Positions 33,365-46,200 of a stretch of DNA of 64,000 bases are shown in pieces (position 1 is the first letter of the stretch; each line of letters begins with the position of its first letter). The translations under genes were made by a program, and so were the position numbers. The stretch lies in contig NC_092875.1 of the NCBI RefSeq assembly GCF_028372415.1, forward strand, positions 53,446,271 to 53,510,270, given 5' to 3'. Source of the DNA: Notamacropus eugenii (taxonomy: Eukaryota; Chordata; Mammalia; Diprotodontia; Macropodidae). Under the pieces are notes generated by a model. That model was not told the origin of the DNA. It saw nothing but the letters and a program-made list of their open reading frames with translations, and did no database searches.

Positions 33365-33689
33365 CTGACAAAAAAAGAAACCATGATAAATGAAAACCAC
33401 TGCCAAGACCAGAATGTGACAATAGGGTGAAAAGCAGTGCCACTGGGTGGAAACTAAAGTCAGAGAAGTGGAAGGTAAGAGTCAACCACTGTAGGAGGGA
33501 GTAGGGTTTGGGGTGAAGGGCTCTTGTTACTAAAGTTTGTCAGGTCTGGGACTTCCTGCCTGAGGTATCCTAGGTTGCTACTTTCTTCACCTTTAGAGAG
33601 GGATACAAGGCTTCCTGACAAGTTCCCCAAGATATTGTTCTGACCAAGCATTCTCTTAACTCTTTACTTCTACCTCATAGAGTCCTTAG

Positions 33690-33965
33690 CCTCTTTCAAA
33701 ACATTGCCCTGAGACCTTTCCAGACTTCCCTTGTTGTTTGTTCTCTCTCTTTCCTTCTATCCCTTGAAATAACTTTTTTTTCCTTCTGTATATATTTCAT
33801 ACATCTTTAATCGGTTTGCATAATGAGAGAACGAGTTGCTGGAGAGCAAGAATTATTTCTTCCTCTCATTGACTTTGAATCCTGAGTTCCCAGAACAGTG
33901 CCTGACACACAGTAGGTGATGAAAAATGCTTGCTGCATTGAACTGAATTAACTGATGGAGAATAA
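33690..33965 (+). repeat. L2-type LINE 3' tail
   Basis: 'gctggagagcaagaattatt' then 'cccagaacagtgcctgacac' and 'agtaggtgatgaaaaatgct' is the L2 tail order. Confidence 0.5.
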
Positions 33966-34171
33966 CATTTTGCCCAGTCCCTATGGCACAGGACTACACT
34001 GTAACATGATGAGTCACACAACCCTAGCTTCTCTAGCCCCTGTGTGGACAATTGAACAATTGTTGTTTCCTCTTTTAGAAAGTATTTTCTCTCCCCAGGC
34101 TGTGCAGGGATAGTAATGTTGGGGAGGGGTTAGCCATCACTCTCCAATCTACTGAAGATGCCCATTCCTAC

Positions 34172-34240
34172 CTGTGGAGGTTCCTCTCCCTGTGGAGCCA
34201 TGGGGAGTTGCAAATGTTGATGTACTGTGTAAACCAGAAA
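34172..34240 (-). pseudogene. MUC16: MUC16 cassette 5, linker exon 1a, intact
   Basis: 69 bp between TTTCTGCAG and GTAGGAATG. It reads SGLHSTSTFATPHGSTGRGT then ST, a mucin-like linker close in style to the human TPGTSTVDLGSGTPSS segment. Phases 1 and 1. Confidence 0.8.
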
Positions 34241-35505
34241 CTGCAGAAAGAAGTGTTATTAGAGATGGTCAGAGACTGTGGTTACTCACTGATGGAGATC
34301 TCATCAAGGCTGCGGTCATCAGAGTACCAGCACAGCACTCTCAGAGTCTCCATTTAGGGGAATGGGGGAGCTTTAATATTTATTCAATAAATGAGTCAAT
34401 GTGCCATTTTGACTACATCGGTGTCTAGCTTAGGGACTAGTAAGTAGAAATTGACAACATTTAATATCATTTTGGACTTTAATAAGGGCCAAAGCCTGAA
34501 TTAATCAATCAGACTGCTTTGTTTTGCTCTAAAAATGTCTTTTCCTGTGTCAGCAACTTCAAAGATCTGTTTATGACAGGATGCCTACAACCAGAATGGT
34601 GGGATTTTTTTAATCTTGATATGCAGAAAGAGAGGAAAACAGACATCCTAGGATCTTAATTTTCAACTGACTCTATCTTGTTAATTGTCTTGTCTCACTG
34701 AATTTACAATTTATACAACTAAGAAAATTTCTTTCTCATGGTAAAGTGTATTTAAGCCTGGTCATTTTTCTATCAGGCAGTCAGAGGTTTCCTTCTAACT
34801 CCATGATCATGTAACTGCTAGCTTTAAGGGAATAAATAATACAAGTATATACACACATATATATGTATGTATGCATGTATGTAAAAATATATATTTGTCT
34901 GCTTGCCTCATTTCGACAAAATCAAGGCTGCACAAGACATAACCCTATGAGTCTCCCTTTCAGCACTTTTTCACAGAGCTGAGTTTCACCCATGGACTTA
35001 TGAATCCTCCTATCCCCTAATGTCCTTGTGGGAACAGCTTGGCAAGTCACCACCAGTCAAACTGTGACAGAGAAACTGGGAAATCTCATAGAGCAAAGCC
35101 AGGAAAGCTCCAAGTCAGGAAAGGTTGGAACAATCTTGGATGCCTTCCTTTCCTGGATGCCTTCCCTCCTCTGTGAGGAGAGGGAGGTACTTCTCCTCAC
35201 AAAATCTCAAAACTTAAAAGGTCCTCAGAGGCGATCTTTTTGAGAAATCCTCTTTGCAGTGTCCCTGACAAGCAATCATCAAGTCTGTGCTCAAGACCTT
35301 CAGGGATAGGTACTCATTATCTCTTTTACATACCCCTTTCCACCTTTAGGACTTTTCCTCCCTCAAGATACCTGAATGGACTTTAAGGGAAGGATATTAG
35401 CAAAACCACAATTGTTTCATGTTATTAAAACAAATCCCAACTTTCAGTATCATAGGGGGAACAAGGCTAGGGACCCAAAGAGGACTTAGATGCCAAAACA
35501 CTTAC

Positions 35506-35541
35506 TGGTAGTAGGCAAGGCTGCAGCATACTTATTATAAC
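35506..35541 (-). pseudogene. MUC16: MUC16 cassette 4, exon 5, intact
   Basis: 36 bp between GATTTCTAG and GTAAGTGTT, reading GYNKYAAALPTT with the borrowed G. The rest of this cassette between 36.8 and 35.5 kb (exons 2-4) is not recognisable, although the intron that normally precedes exon 4 survives at about 35.9-36.1 kb (compare 32.35-32.52 kb). Confidence 0.75.
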
Positions 35542-36810
35542 CTAGAAATCAAAAGACAGGTAAATAATGGGGAACACAAAACTCTGGGAGAAAAAGAAGA
35601 GAGCTCCCTAGTAACTCACTGTGAGAGGTACAAACATGCTGAGGACTATTTACTTATTCCATGCTTCTACAGGATCTGCTCCTTAGGGAAGGGGAGATAA
35701 AAATTCTTTTATTTACCCTTGGGGTCTCTAACATGAAAAGTAGAGAAAATAAAGATATTTGTAATTTTAGGAAAACATATATAGAATTAGTGTTCAAATC
35801 AATTCTTCCTTAGTCTTTCATGGTCTTTGGAATCTAAAGGAACAAATTTTCTGAGTTCCTGTCCTGATTTCCTTCCAGTGTTGCTGAAAGAAGACTGGAT
35901 AACAGAGAACCTGATAGGGGAGACCTCCAAGTTCAGAGAAGGTAAAATTGACTTGCCTAAGTTTTTGTGGAAATGACTGATGATTATGTGACAGTGATGT
36001 ACTGATTGTGTGGGTTGGAGGGTTGAGCAGCAAATAATCTCACAAAATTGAAATCTAAATATTAGAGATCTTATTCTAAGGAGTAACTGAGAAAGAAAAA
36101 CACATTTCTGATAAGTTCCAGAGCTACCACTAGGTAATATCAACCAAGAAGAAATGGTACCTGAGGGAAAAGATATGAACAGTGTTTGTCTTATGCAGTT
36201 GGCTAAACAAAGGAAAAATGAGAAGAAAAGTTTCTAGGGTAGGTGAGGGCTTGAATCAATTGAGAACAATGGGAGAAAAAGTACATACGAGGATTGTACA
36301 AAGGTGGGCTGGGAGAAAGACAGGCTGCTCATCGTTGAGGCTTCAATTAGCTTAGCTTGAAATGTTACACTCTCCGGATAGGGACTGAACTATGAGGGAG
36401 AGTTTCAGTCACAGTAAGAGAGAACAGCTATCTGAATGATGTATCTCTATTGGGGAAGCTTGTCAGTTTAGGAGTTTCCTACATGGGATATCCCAGGCCT
36501 TCTTCACTCTCCTCAACTTTTAGATGGGCCAAACAGACTCATTCCCAGCCCCCACAGAGATTTTTCTGGTTGTTAAATTGCCAAAAATTAAAATCTTGTC
36601 TGACTATGGGCTACATGGGCCTCAAGGTGACACACCCCAAGCCACACATCCTGACTTTCCTCCCCCTGGCAAATGACTGTTTCTTAGAATGAAGAAGTTT
36701 TGAAAGACCCAAGACTTGCTCCTCTTTTGGTAGTACATACAGGCTTTCCCCAGTAACTAGTTATGGCCCTGTGTTAGCTTTCTGGGGTACTGAAATCATC
36801 CCATTCCTAC

Positions 36811-36878
36811 TGTGGAAACTCCAGGCTTTGTGGGCCCCAGAGGAGTTGCAGATGAGGATGCAATCCTTGACCCTAGAG
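36811..36878 (-). pseudogene. MUC16: MUC16 cassette 4, linker exon 1a, one base short at donor
   Basis: Reads LGSRIASSSATPLGPTKPGV then ST between TTTCCACAG and GTAGGAATGG. The paralogue at 34.2 kb ends ACAG-GTAGGA; this one ends ACA-GTAGGA, losing one G, so the exon is 68 bp and changes the frame. Confidence 0.7.
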
Positions 36879-37903
36879 CTGTGGAAAGGAATGCTATAAG
36901 AAACCATGGTTGGATACAGGAAAGCATAATGGATGTGAATGTTGATTGTGGTCACATGTGAATAAGTTCAGGGCCCTATACCTAGGTGTTGCCTAATAAA
37001 CGTTTACTCACTAGATGACTGAATGGATGTACTCAAATTTCTCTTATGGCTGCCCTAAAATTGGATCCTATCACATGATCATTGAATAAGGCATACTCTC
37101 AATTAATCTTTTATATGTGTGTTGGGAGGAGGAAGGGGGAATTTGGGACTTCATGGCAATCCATGATGTGAGACCCACTCTCAATACCCTCTTCCATAGA
37201 TTTGTAACCTGCTTGTCTTCTCAACCTCCCTATTTAGACGTTTGACTAGTAATCATTATTTAACCAAAGAGATAGGAACTTGGAATTCTGGAGTAGGAGG
37301 CCATGATTCTGGGTCTCTCAGGCTTTTGTTTTTCAAAATCATAGGACTTCAGAGTTAAAGGAGCCCTCAGACGGCACGTATACCACAGAAACCCTCTACA
37401 ACATCCCTGACAAGTGGTCACAGAGCATCCATTTGAGGATCTCCAAGTGATGAGGAACTCACTACTTTTACATGCCACCAATCCACTACAAGAATACCTT
37501 GCTTGTGGGCTGAGAAGTCTCATGGGATTCTGGGTATAGAGATGGTTAGACATATATATGCCTGAGGTGACCTGGGAAAGGCTGATAGTGACCTTGGAAC
37601 AGTTGATGAGCTAGCATTACCTGTGTGGGTAGGAGTACTAAGAAGCCAGAGAGCTTCAATTAGAGAGAACATTCTTGACATTACACTGGTTGTTCTAAAT
37701 CATTACTTATGAATGAAATTGGTTTTTCCTGAGAATTCAGTGATGGGAAGCACTGGGATAAAGTTGTTTGGGAATTTGAAAACAGAGAAAATGAGACTAA
37801 AGGAAGTATGTGAACAAGTTGCCATTGTTTCTTTTTTTTTTTACAGAGAGCATTCCACTAGGGTTTATCCTCAAGGGTGTGGGGGAAATATTCCGATTCT
37901 TAC

Positions 37904-37971
37904 CTCAGGTAAGTCAAGTTGCACTCAGAATAGAAGGGGCCAATACTAGTTCTCCTGTACAAAAGATTAAT
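37904..37971 (-). pseudogene. MUC16: MUC16 cassette 3, SEA exon 3, intact
   Basis: 68 bp between CCTTTGTCAG and GTAAGAATC, reading INLLYRRTSIGPFYSECNLT then YLR, matching human LFKNTSVGPLYSGCRLTLLR. Phases 0 and 2. Confidence 0.85.
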
Positions 37972-38091
37972 CTGACAAAGGAAGGAAAGAATCAAGTGAA
38001 CTTGGGGGCAAGAGAAGATGGTTCCCAGGCAAGGAATGGGGAAAGCAGCTGTGGAGATTGGGGATGGGGCAGGAAATGGGGGAAGACTAAC

Positions 38092-38203
38092 TAAGTGGTG
38101 AAGGACATTCTCTGTAGAGTTGAATGTGTCAGAACCTGGGCTCCCCATGTCTTCTGTGTAGAGTACATGACGGTGAAGTTTAAAACCAAAGATTCCAGGC
38201 TAG
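38092..38203 (-). pseudogene. MUC16: MUC16 cassette 3, SEA exon 2, 13-base deletion
   Basis: 112 bp where intact paralogues have 125. It begins SLESLVLNFTV and ends GSPGSDTFNSTENVLHHL before donor GTTAGT, but the TNLLYTED part is cut, which changes the frame. Confidence 0.75.
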
Positions 38204-38470
38204 CTGTGCCACTAACTGAAGTAAGAGAGGGAGAGAAACAGCTATGTGTGAGCATTAGCCACATCTGCTAGCATGCCCAGGGACACGCAGTGGCTGTTCT
38301 ATTTTTCTGGAAGGAAAACTCATTAACCTGATTCCACTGATGTCCCTGGGTAGGAAAGATTTCCTGCTTCCCTAATTCTGCTTTATTCAGCTTTCTCCCA
38401 GTGACTAATCTCAGGACAGAGCCCATTAGGACATTCGAGAGAAGGATTCCAAAATTCTGGCAGTTCCTAC

Positions 38471-38536
38471 CTGTGGTGGTAAAGAATGGTAATGATCTGG
38501 CAGATGTTACCGGAGCAAAAGTGGTTGACAAAGCAG
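38471..38536 (-). pseudogene. MUC16: MUC16 cassette 3, linker exon 1b, intact
   Basis: 66 bp between TTTATTCTCAG and GTAGGAACTG, reading ALSTTFAPVTSARSLPFFTT with a final Thr, a mucin-like Ser/Thr/Pro linker. Phases 1 and 1. Confidence 0.8.
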
Positions 38537-38649
38537 CTGAGAATAAATCAGAAGGAAAGAAAAACATTGCTAAAACCACAATTCGGAAAACTATAGAACC
38601 AAGAGAAGACCATCAGTTGGGAAAAGGGCTCTGCTTGGCTTGGTCAAGA

Positions 38650-38830
38650 TTGACTGATAAATCAAAAAACATTTATTAAGCCCTTACTATGTATAAGACA
38701 CTGCGCTAAGTGCTAGAGATACTAAAAGAAACAAACAATGGTCCCTGCTTTCAAGGAGCTGCCAGGCTAATGGTGGAGATGACCAAGTGGGGACACATAT
38801 TCTAGAAGAGAATGAGATGAAGGTGATTAT
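38650..38830 (+). repeat. L2-type repeat fragment
   Basis: 'catttattaagcccttacta', 'tgtataagacactgcgctaa' and 'ccctgctttcaaggagctgc' are typical of this widespread repeat. Confidence 0.5.
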
Positions 38831-39239
38831 GACAAGAGGTGTCAGGATCTGGGGAATTGCTAATGTTGGTCAGACAAAGAGGGTTTTTGGAGGGGTCTTT
38901 CATTTACTTCATCTTTCGAGTGGGATGCAAACATTTATGTCAAGTGCCTGCAGGGATCTCTCTGGTATATTATTAGATGTTTAAATCTTGTCTGGTCTTT
39001 TTGACAGGAGAATTCAAAGACATGCCAAGTCATACCTCCTATCTTGATATGACTCTACTTAAGAAGGGTTTGTTTGGACAGCCTAAGTTCATTTTCCTTT
39101 CCCTTCTTTCAAGATCTTTGAAAAGCCCAGTGAGCACAATCATCCTCAGCTCTTTTCCCTTGCCCTCAGTTTTAAAAATTAACATCAGTTCTATTTATAC
39201 ATCACCACTCACATTTACTCACATATCCTCTGCCCTGCC

Positions 39240-40440
39240 TCACCACCACTAGCTAGTGTGGGCTATCACAATAGCCTCCAAACTGGCCTTCCAGATTCTA
39301 GTCTCTCTATACTCCAACCCATCTTCCACACAGTTGTTAAATTAATGTTCCTAAAGCACAGGTCTGACCATGACACTCACTTTCTTCAGAAGCTTCACTG
39401 GTCCAAAATTTGCAGACTCCCTTCTTTTGGACTGACTATGGAATAAAATATAGGTGCCCCTATTTGATATTTAAAGCCAAAAATCTATATATTTGATCTT
39501 TATGGACTTAATCCACATGATTCCCTCTCATATCCTACGCATTCTAGTTGTTACATTTTACCCATACATCACATTCCATTTTCTGGCCTTACATAAGTGC
39601 TCATACCTATGTAGAATGCTCTCCATCCTCACTTCTACTGCTTGAAACCCCTCATCCTCTCAATGGTTCATCTTAAATACCATCTCTCATATAAGCTCGT
39701 TCTTGATGCCCCCAGCTAGTAAGTGATCTCTTCCTGAAATGATTTTGTATTTGCTGTAAATATATTTTATATTTTGTTCTTTCTGGATACATGTAAGCTC
39801 CTTAAGTTTAAAGACTATTTGAGTTTTGTCATTATGTCCTCTGCAAAATGACTGACACATAATAAACACTCGTTAAAAGCTTATTGGATTGAACTGAATG
39901 GAATTCCATTCCATAATCACCCTCTTCCACAATGCTCCCCAGCCTGCCCAAGTCCTTCCTAAATTGTAACTAAGAGGCTAGACACAATATTCCAGATGTA
40001 ATCTGATGAGTCCAGAGGATGATACGACTATCACTTCTAACCTTCTGGATGCTAAAATTGTCTTTGTGTATATTGCATGATATTTTTCTACTATCCTGTG
40101 TCACTGTCATTGAACTTGTCATTTATTACTGAGTTTGAAGCATATGAGAATCCCCCCCAGAATGCGGTCTAGCCAGGTCTCCTCCATCCTGTACCCATAC
40201 AGTTGATTTTTTAAAAACCTAACTACAGAATCTTATGTTCGTCTTCACTAAATTTCATTTTGTTAAGTATAACAGCCCATATGTCAAGTGAATTGAGGCC
40301 TTTCTAGATCCTGATTCTTTGCAACCTGGTAGCTATCTACCCTATCATCTACTCTGTATCTACCCTATCAACTTTGTATCATCTATATTATTTGCTTCCT
40401 TTTATCTATGTCTTCATCCAAGTCATTGTTAAATATATGG
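39240..40440 (+). repeat. Old LINE-derived DNA (L2-like tail, then copy of the 21.6 kb family)
   Basis: About 39240-39910 has an L2/CR1-like 3' order ending 'catgtaagctccttaagttt', 'gacacataataaacactcgt'. From 39930 the text matches the ancient family at 21.6 kb ('ggctagacacaatattccag'). No gene is seen between the MUC16 exons here. Confidence 0.45.
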
Positions 40441-40684
40441 AACCAAAAAACTTGGTGACTGCCACTGATTGAAAACAATCAAGAAAAACTAAGAACACAT
40501 TCTCTGGTGAAGTAGGTATGAGTAAGATGACTTTTGTGTAACTGAATTGACAAGATGAATGAGAAGAAAGTTTGGGGCACTTGTGGGGCCAAATAATAAT
40601 GAGAATAAGAGAAGAGACAATGTTTGGATTAAAACAGAAGACAAAGGCACAGGAACCAAGCCTTGCTTCAATAAGGTAGCTCAC

Positions 40685-40857
40685 CATTGAGGTAGAGGTT
40701 GTTCTTGTTCAGTCTATAGAGGCTCTACCTGGTGGTGCCATAGGTATGGTAGCTCTGCTTCCAGAAAACCTTCTCTCTGTCCAGGAAGGGTCTGGCAGGA
40801 ACTTGTCAACAGGTGCATACAATATCCACTCTAGCTATGGAGCCATCCTCCATTGGT
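40685..40857 (-). pseudogene. MUC16: MUC16 cassette 2, SEA exon 4, two stops
   Basis: 173 bp between TTTCCTAG and GTGAGCTAC, the full length expected. It reads RPMEDGSIARVDIVCTC, a stop, then RPFLDREKVFWKQSYHTYGT, a second stop, then YRLNKNNLYLNG. The length keeps frame but two in-frame stops kill it. Confidence 0.8.
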
Positions 40858-41609
40858 CTAGGAAAGGAAATGTTGATAAAATCTACTAAGATTGGTGCTG
40901 ACTGACCTGCAAGGGACTTGGGTATTGGGGCAGCGAAATTGAGATGTCTGAGATGATATGATAAAGGCTGACAGTGATGTCAAGAGGGCTGACAAACCTG
41001 TACCACTTCTGTAGAGAACAGTGTGGAACAGCCAAAGGTCTCCATTCCTGAGACTTCATGGACAAGAGAGATGGGGATGAAGCAGCTGATGAATTTGAAA
41101 ATGGAGGAAAAGGTTACTTTGTGGAGACTATATTTTATCTTGTCTACTATGACCCTTGGTTGTGTGCATGTAATCCTAGGAGACTCAGCCTTAGAACTCC
41201 AAGTCTTAGCTTCCCAGGACTCAGCTCAGTGAAGTTGGTTTGCTTCTAGAATAAAAGGAAACCATGCTGCTTTTCATAAATAAGGCATTGAGCTAAAGGT
41301 AAGTGAGTAAACAGGCCTTGTAAGGATGAAACCCAAGGAATGGAGAAGACTATTGTACAGGAGGGTGCATGAGATCATAAATCTAGAGCTCCAAAAGACC
41401 TTAGAAGCCATCTTATTAGTTAGCTACATACAACACTGCCTGCACTCTGGTCATCATCATTTTCTTACCTCTCTCCAATAGAATCCTGGCCACTGAAAGG
41501 TGAACTTTCACCTTCTCTTCCCCAGAACCAGGGCTCCATGACATTTCTCAAACATTGGGACACCAGGCAACTTTGAGCGTATAATCTACTGCTCTAACAG
41601 GCCCCTTAA

Positions 41610-41905
41610 TGTGTTGTCTTGGACCCTTCCTCCCATTAGAGTAGAAGCTCCTTGAAGGCATGGACTGTCTTGTTGAATTTGATTTGTATTCCCAGAGCTT
41701 AGCACAGTATCTGGCACACAGGAAGCACTTGATTAGTAAATGTTTATTCATTCATTTATTCAGCATTTTCAGTCCCAATCTTACAGATGAGGAAAACTGA
41801 GGCCCGGAGATATTAGATAATTAGCCCAAGGTCACAGAGGCAAGAAGTATCAGAGGCAGGATTTGAACCCCAGTCCTCTCATTCCACAACCAGAGCTTTT
41901 TCCAT
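41610..41905. repeat. L2 tail (+) followed by reverse MIR
   Basis: 'gtagaagctccttgaaggca', 'gcttagcacagtatctggca' is an L2-type tail on the plus strand. From about 41760 'acagatgaggaaaactgagg' and 'ggatttgaaccccagtcctc' mark a MIR on the minus strand. Confidence 0.55.
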
Positions 41906-41946
41906 TGCAGCATGCCAAGGTTAGGGCAGGGAATGAGAAATCTCAC

Positions 41947-42061
41947 CATCTGCTGCAAGACACTTTCAATGTAGTGAGACCAGGGTGAGCCACATCTTCT
42001 CTGTAGGAGAGGTTGGTGATAGAAAAGTTGAGTGTGAAAGGTTGCAGGCTGTGGACAACAG
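41947..42061 (-). pseudogene. MUC16: MUC16 cassette 2, SEA exon 2, 10-base deletion
   Basis: 115 bp between CTACCACAG and GTGAGATTT, reading VVHSLQPFTLNFSITNLSYR then EDVAHPG, after which the SRKFN-like part is cut and the ESVLQQM end is in another frame. Ten bases are missing relative to the intact 125 bp exons. Confidence 0.8.
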
Positions 42062-42317
42062 CTGTGGTAGGGGAGGAAAAAAGCATACCTGAGCCCTGGG
42101 CACATCAAAGAAATAGAGCCTCTGACACCCTACTCTTGTATTGCCCTATTCTTTCCTGGAAGGAAAACTCAGGCTCCATGGCCTCTCCAACATGCATATC
42201 AAGGAGCCTGTATCATTCCCCAAACCTTCGTTGCCTATGCCTCTCCCATTTGTAATTCTCATCTTCTAGTCAAGCATAATAAGACACTCCTGGGGTAATG
42301 CATATTAGGTTCATCCT

Positions 42318-42347
42318 CTGTAGTGGAGGTACTGGAGATTGTGATGG
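42318..42347 (-). pseudogene. MUC16: MUC16 cassette 2, linker exon 1b, 3' half (split by RTE)
   Basis: This is the downstream piece of the linker exon whose upstream piece lies at 51121-51179; the RTE insertion separates them. Taken with one copy of the target duplication, the exon would be 72 bp and Ser/Thr/Pro-rich (LSTPSPISSTSTT). The donor reads AGGATG after ACAG, lacking the GT seen in paralogues. Confidence 0.65.
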
Positions 42348-43245
42348 CTGCCAAGCCCTTCGCAGGGATCTTTCCACCTCTGGTGTCTATCTGTTCTACC
42401 CAACTCTCACCTTTGGCTCCAAGAAGCTGCAGCACATACAGCAGTTTTGGTAGAGGGGCCAAACCAGGTTGAGGGTAACCAAGGGGTCTCAAACCCATTG
42501 GTGAGTTAGGGGGGTGTCTACCCCAAGCATGTGAAGACTTTTTCTGATGGAATGGGCAGATGAGAACAATTTGTTCCAATGGCCATGAAGGCAGATGAAG
42601 CAGGTGATGTGGAGCGCTTAGAGCTTGGTTAGACACTGAAGACGCCAAGGTCATGCACTGCACCCTGAGCCATTACCAGTCATCTTGACTCTGTCCTGCC
42701 ACTGGACTATGATGACTTTGGAGGACAGAGTGAGGCTGATGACTTCATGCAACTCTGTCTCACTTAAATCTAATTTATGCATGAATCAAAAGACATCACC
42801 CATACCATTTCGCTATTATGCCTCAAAGTCCTGCGGCAACAGGCAAGTGATGAAGCAGCAGGTGTGGATACACTGGGAGCTGTAGTTACAACCCTGCACA
42901 CAGGTGGCCCAGGCATAGGGTTGTTTCTCACTGGAAGCAGCAGTGGGACTCGGAAGCCCCCTGGGTGTCTGAGTAGCCTCTTAAGGATCATACTACTCAC
43001 CTCCTGGTGTGAGGAAGGGGGCTAGAAAAGGTGCCCTAAATATTGTCTGTTTACCCAACCTTGGCCTGATTACCATGGCAGGCAAGGAATCCCACTCTGA
43101 GGTAGAAACACACAAAAAAATGCAAAATGTACAAAAACATCTGTAAAGATGATTCCACTCACTACTGGCACATGGAATGTGTGCACACTAATAGACAACA
43201 CTAAATCCAATAGACCTGAAAGATGAACTGCTCTTGTGCAAAGAG
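42348..43245 (+). mobile_element. RTE-clade LINE, 5' part
   Basis: This is the 5'UTR and start of the endonuclease frame of an RTE element. TGTWNVCTLIDNTKSNRPER can be read near 43155-43222, the N-terminus of the AP-type endonuclease. The element is flanked by ACTGGAGATTGTGATGG (42331-42347) and nearly the same at 51121-51138, a 17-18 bp target duplication, so it appears close to full length (about 4.0 kb without the nested insert). It resumes near 48052. Confidence 0.75.
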
Positions 43246-46200
43246 TCTGTCTTGGATAGATCTGGACTGTGATCAAAGTCTTCCCTTCCTTTTCCCCCTT
43301 CTGCGAGGAGCCATGGGGAAGAGGTTTTTGGGGCTCAGCTGGTGTCTGGAGATGCTTCGCCAGCAGGAGCCCGGGAGTGTGAAGAGGCCAGGCCAGGCCA
43401 GTCAGAACCGGAGGAGCAACGGGTTCAGATTGCTCCCAGGGTGAGCAATCCTGATTATGACATTACGGTCCTCTCCTTGGTGACAGAGCTCATCATTAGG
43501 ATGGAAGAATGAGTCTGATCGTAACATACAAGGTGAGTTACTTGGAGCATATCATGAGAGGCACTGAGTGGAGCCGTGAAGGGGCTAGAGCCTTGTGAAC
43601 AGGGACCCTGCCCCACGCCACCTGCCAGGACCTGGTCTCAGTGATGAGACATGGGGTATTATGTAGCCCATTTCCAGAAGGATGTTGATGAAGACCTTAT
43701 CTGTCCTATCTGCAGTGGAGTTCTGGAGGAATCAGTACAGAACCCTCACTGCGAGCATGTCTTCTGCAATGCCTACATCACCCAGTGCTTCTCTCAGCAG
43801 CAATGTGTCTGGTGGACTGAAGCATAGTGACAGTTGCCCACCTGCGCCCCATCCCCAGAATATGCTGTCAAAACTACAGATTGCCTGTGACAATGCTGTG
43901 TTTACCTACAGTGTCTTTGTGTGGCTGGACAGCCTCATGTCTCATCTCAGTGATTGCGTGCACAACCTCAAGTGATCTGTCACCTGAGAGCAGGACTGTG
44001 GCCCGGAGATGCCCAAAGATGAGCTGCCCAACCACAACTGCATTAAGCATCCATGTTCAGTGGTGCAGCAGCAGCAGACCCTAGAGAAGACATCAGCTGA
44101 GCATAAGTACCTGCTGATGGAGCAGAAATGGGACATTCAACTGTGGAAGGCCTACATGTGAGCTATCTGCAGTGTCAATCCCAGCCTTCAGAACCTGGAG
44201 GAAACAATTGAAAACAATGAGATCCTATAGTGGGCCAACTCCCTGCAGCCTCCACGGGTCACACACAGGGGTGGCATGATCTCCACACTGGACACCACGC
44301 TGCAAGCCATCATCAAGTGCTCTCTGGTGGAGAGCAGCTGCCCAGCCTCCATAGTCAATGAGTTCATTGAAAATGCCCACAAGTGAAGCTGCCCTCAGGG
44401 CCTGGCCACCCTAGAGATGCATCAGATGAACCAGCGTTACTATGAAAACTACACAGCCAAACAACTCCTGGCAAACAGGTGGTGGTGATAATGGCCTGTT
44501 AGAAGCAGCACATGGGGGATGACATGGCGCAGGAATCAGGCCTTGTCATGATATCTGCGCATGGCATGGAGAAAATCTAGGAAACTGCAGCAAGACTATG
44601 AAGCAAGAAGGAAACCTGAACTCCTACCACTCCACTGGGCACGTCCCTCTAACCCCCCACTTGCCTATATTCAAACCCCAAATTCCCACCCTCCTGGCAC
44701 TAAAGTGCCCCAGGGCATTAGTTTCTTCCTCCCTCATATCTCTAGCCCCCTATGCCCAAGAGGGAGATCCAGATATAGATGCTATTACTCTTCCCTCTTT
44801 CCCCCCAAATTTCTGTACATTTTCAGCCTGATTGGAAGGGCCCCCACCTCCACTTCCCCTAGGTCCAGATGTTTTCAGAAGGCACAAAAACATCCATTGC
44901 TCTAGAGAGGGTGAGGTGTAGCACCACCTCAAACCAAGAGGTTGGAGCAGGTAGGAATTCTGGGCCTCAGCAGGCTTGATAGGGAAACGTGAAGAGGTGG
45001 GGCAAGGTCAGAAGAAAAGACATAGGAGTGGTGAGTGATGCCAAATAGAAACTGGTCAGCACTATTGACTGGGGGTGGGGTGAGGATGGTGCTCATGACC
45101 TCTGTGCCAAGCAGGAATCTTTTTCTCCACCCTTGGGGAGCATGAGGGAAGGTATTAGCTGAATAGGTGGGGGTAGTGGGTCCTGAAATGTGTCAGCTGA
45201 GCCTCTCTTCTGTTCCCCCTTTTCACAAATAGAATGATGGGTTCTGGGAAATTGGGGGTGGTGGGTTGCTGCAGCCAGGAAAGTGCCCTTCCCTACCTAG
45301 CCTTTGCCAAAGTGGAGTGGGCTGATGGCCTTTATGGCTAGGGTAGTGGTAGTTCCCATATTCCCCCTCCCTCTCCTTTGTGAGTGTGGTTCAGTATTTT
45401 TTGTAATAATTTGCTTTTAGGTTTTGTTCTGCTTGTATTTCTCCCCATTTGGTAAGTTTTGTGTTTAAAAAGGGTGAGCCACCTCTGGCCTCTCCCATTC
45501 CTCACTCACTCAAGTGTTGGGTGTTTGATTTCTTTATATTACTTTTCTTTACTTTTTGTCTACTCTTTCCCTTCCCCCCTAAAAAAGATGAAAAATGCTT
45601 CCCCTTTCTCCTCCTTATCCAAACTCTTCCCTCCCGAACACATGAGAATTAAAAACATTATTCCTTTGTTATTCCTTTTGTGGGGGATCATGCTGGGTGT
45701 GAGGGTTGGGATATGGGGCCTGTCCTTCTCCTTCATTACCTCTAATCTTTGGCTTGAGCATAAGTGAACACAGTGGTCCCTGGCTGATAAGAGAGTTATC
45801 TATGTGGCTACTCCCCAATCCTAATTCCCATATTATTCTTCTGTTTGACTCCCATCAAAGTCTATTGAAAGACTAATGTCTCAGCCATGTGGGAAACTGA
45901 AGCCTTTGGCCCTCTCCCCCCAAAACTTTTTGGAATTTGTAGCATTAATTTTTGAAGACAAGCTTCTTTTATCCCTTGAGTTGTGGGGCTGGGTTTGGGT
46001 AAGCTGCTGTACCCACTTTGTCACTGGTTAGGTTCCAGGTGGTCACCCAGGGCAGCTCTCAAAACTCAGAGCTGGCTACTGGGACTATTGTTCTGCTTCT
46101 CAAGGCACAGCATGAGGTTGGTTCTTTCATAGCCATTTGGTTTCTGTTCTCTTTGGAATTTCCTATGTTGGTCTGCTTGCAGTTGGTGAGTAGCTCCCCT

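Noticed and set aside
33092-33485. Minus-strand open frames of about 85-105 codons around 33.1-33.5 kb
   Set aside because: They are intron between MUC16 exons 1b and 2; only the 66 bp linker part fits a splice-bounded exon.
35799-36143. Minus-strand open frame of about 114 codons as a MUC16 exon 4
   Set aside because: It matches the intron upstream of exon 4 in cassette 5 (32.35-32.52 kb), and the expected KDG..VDAVC core is absent.
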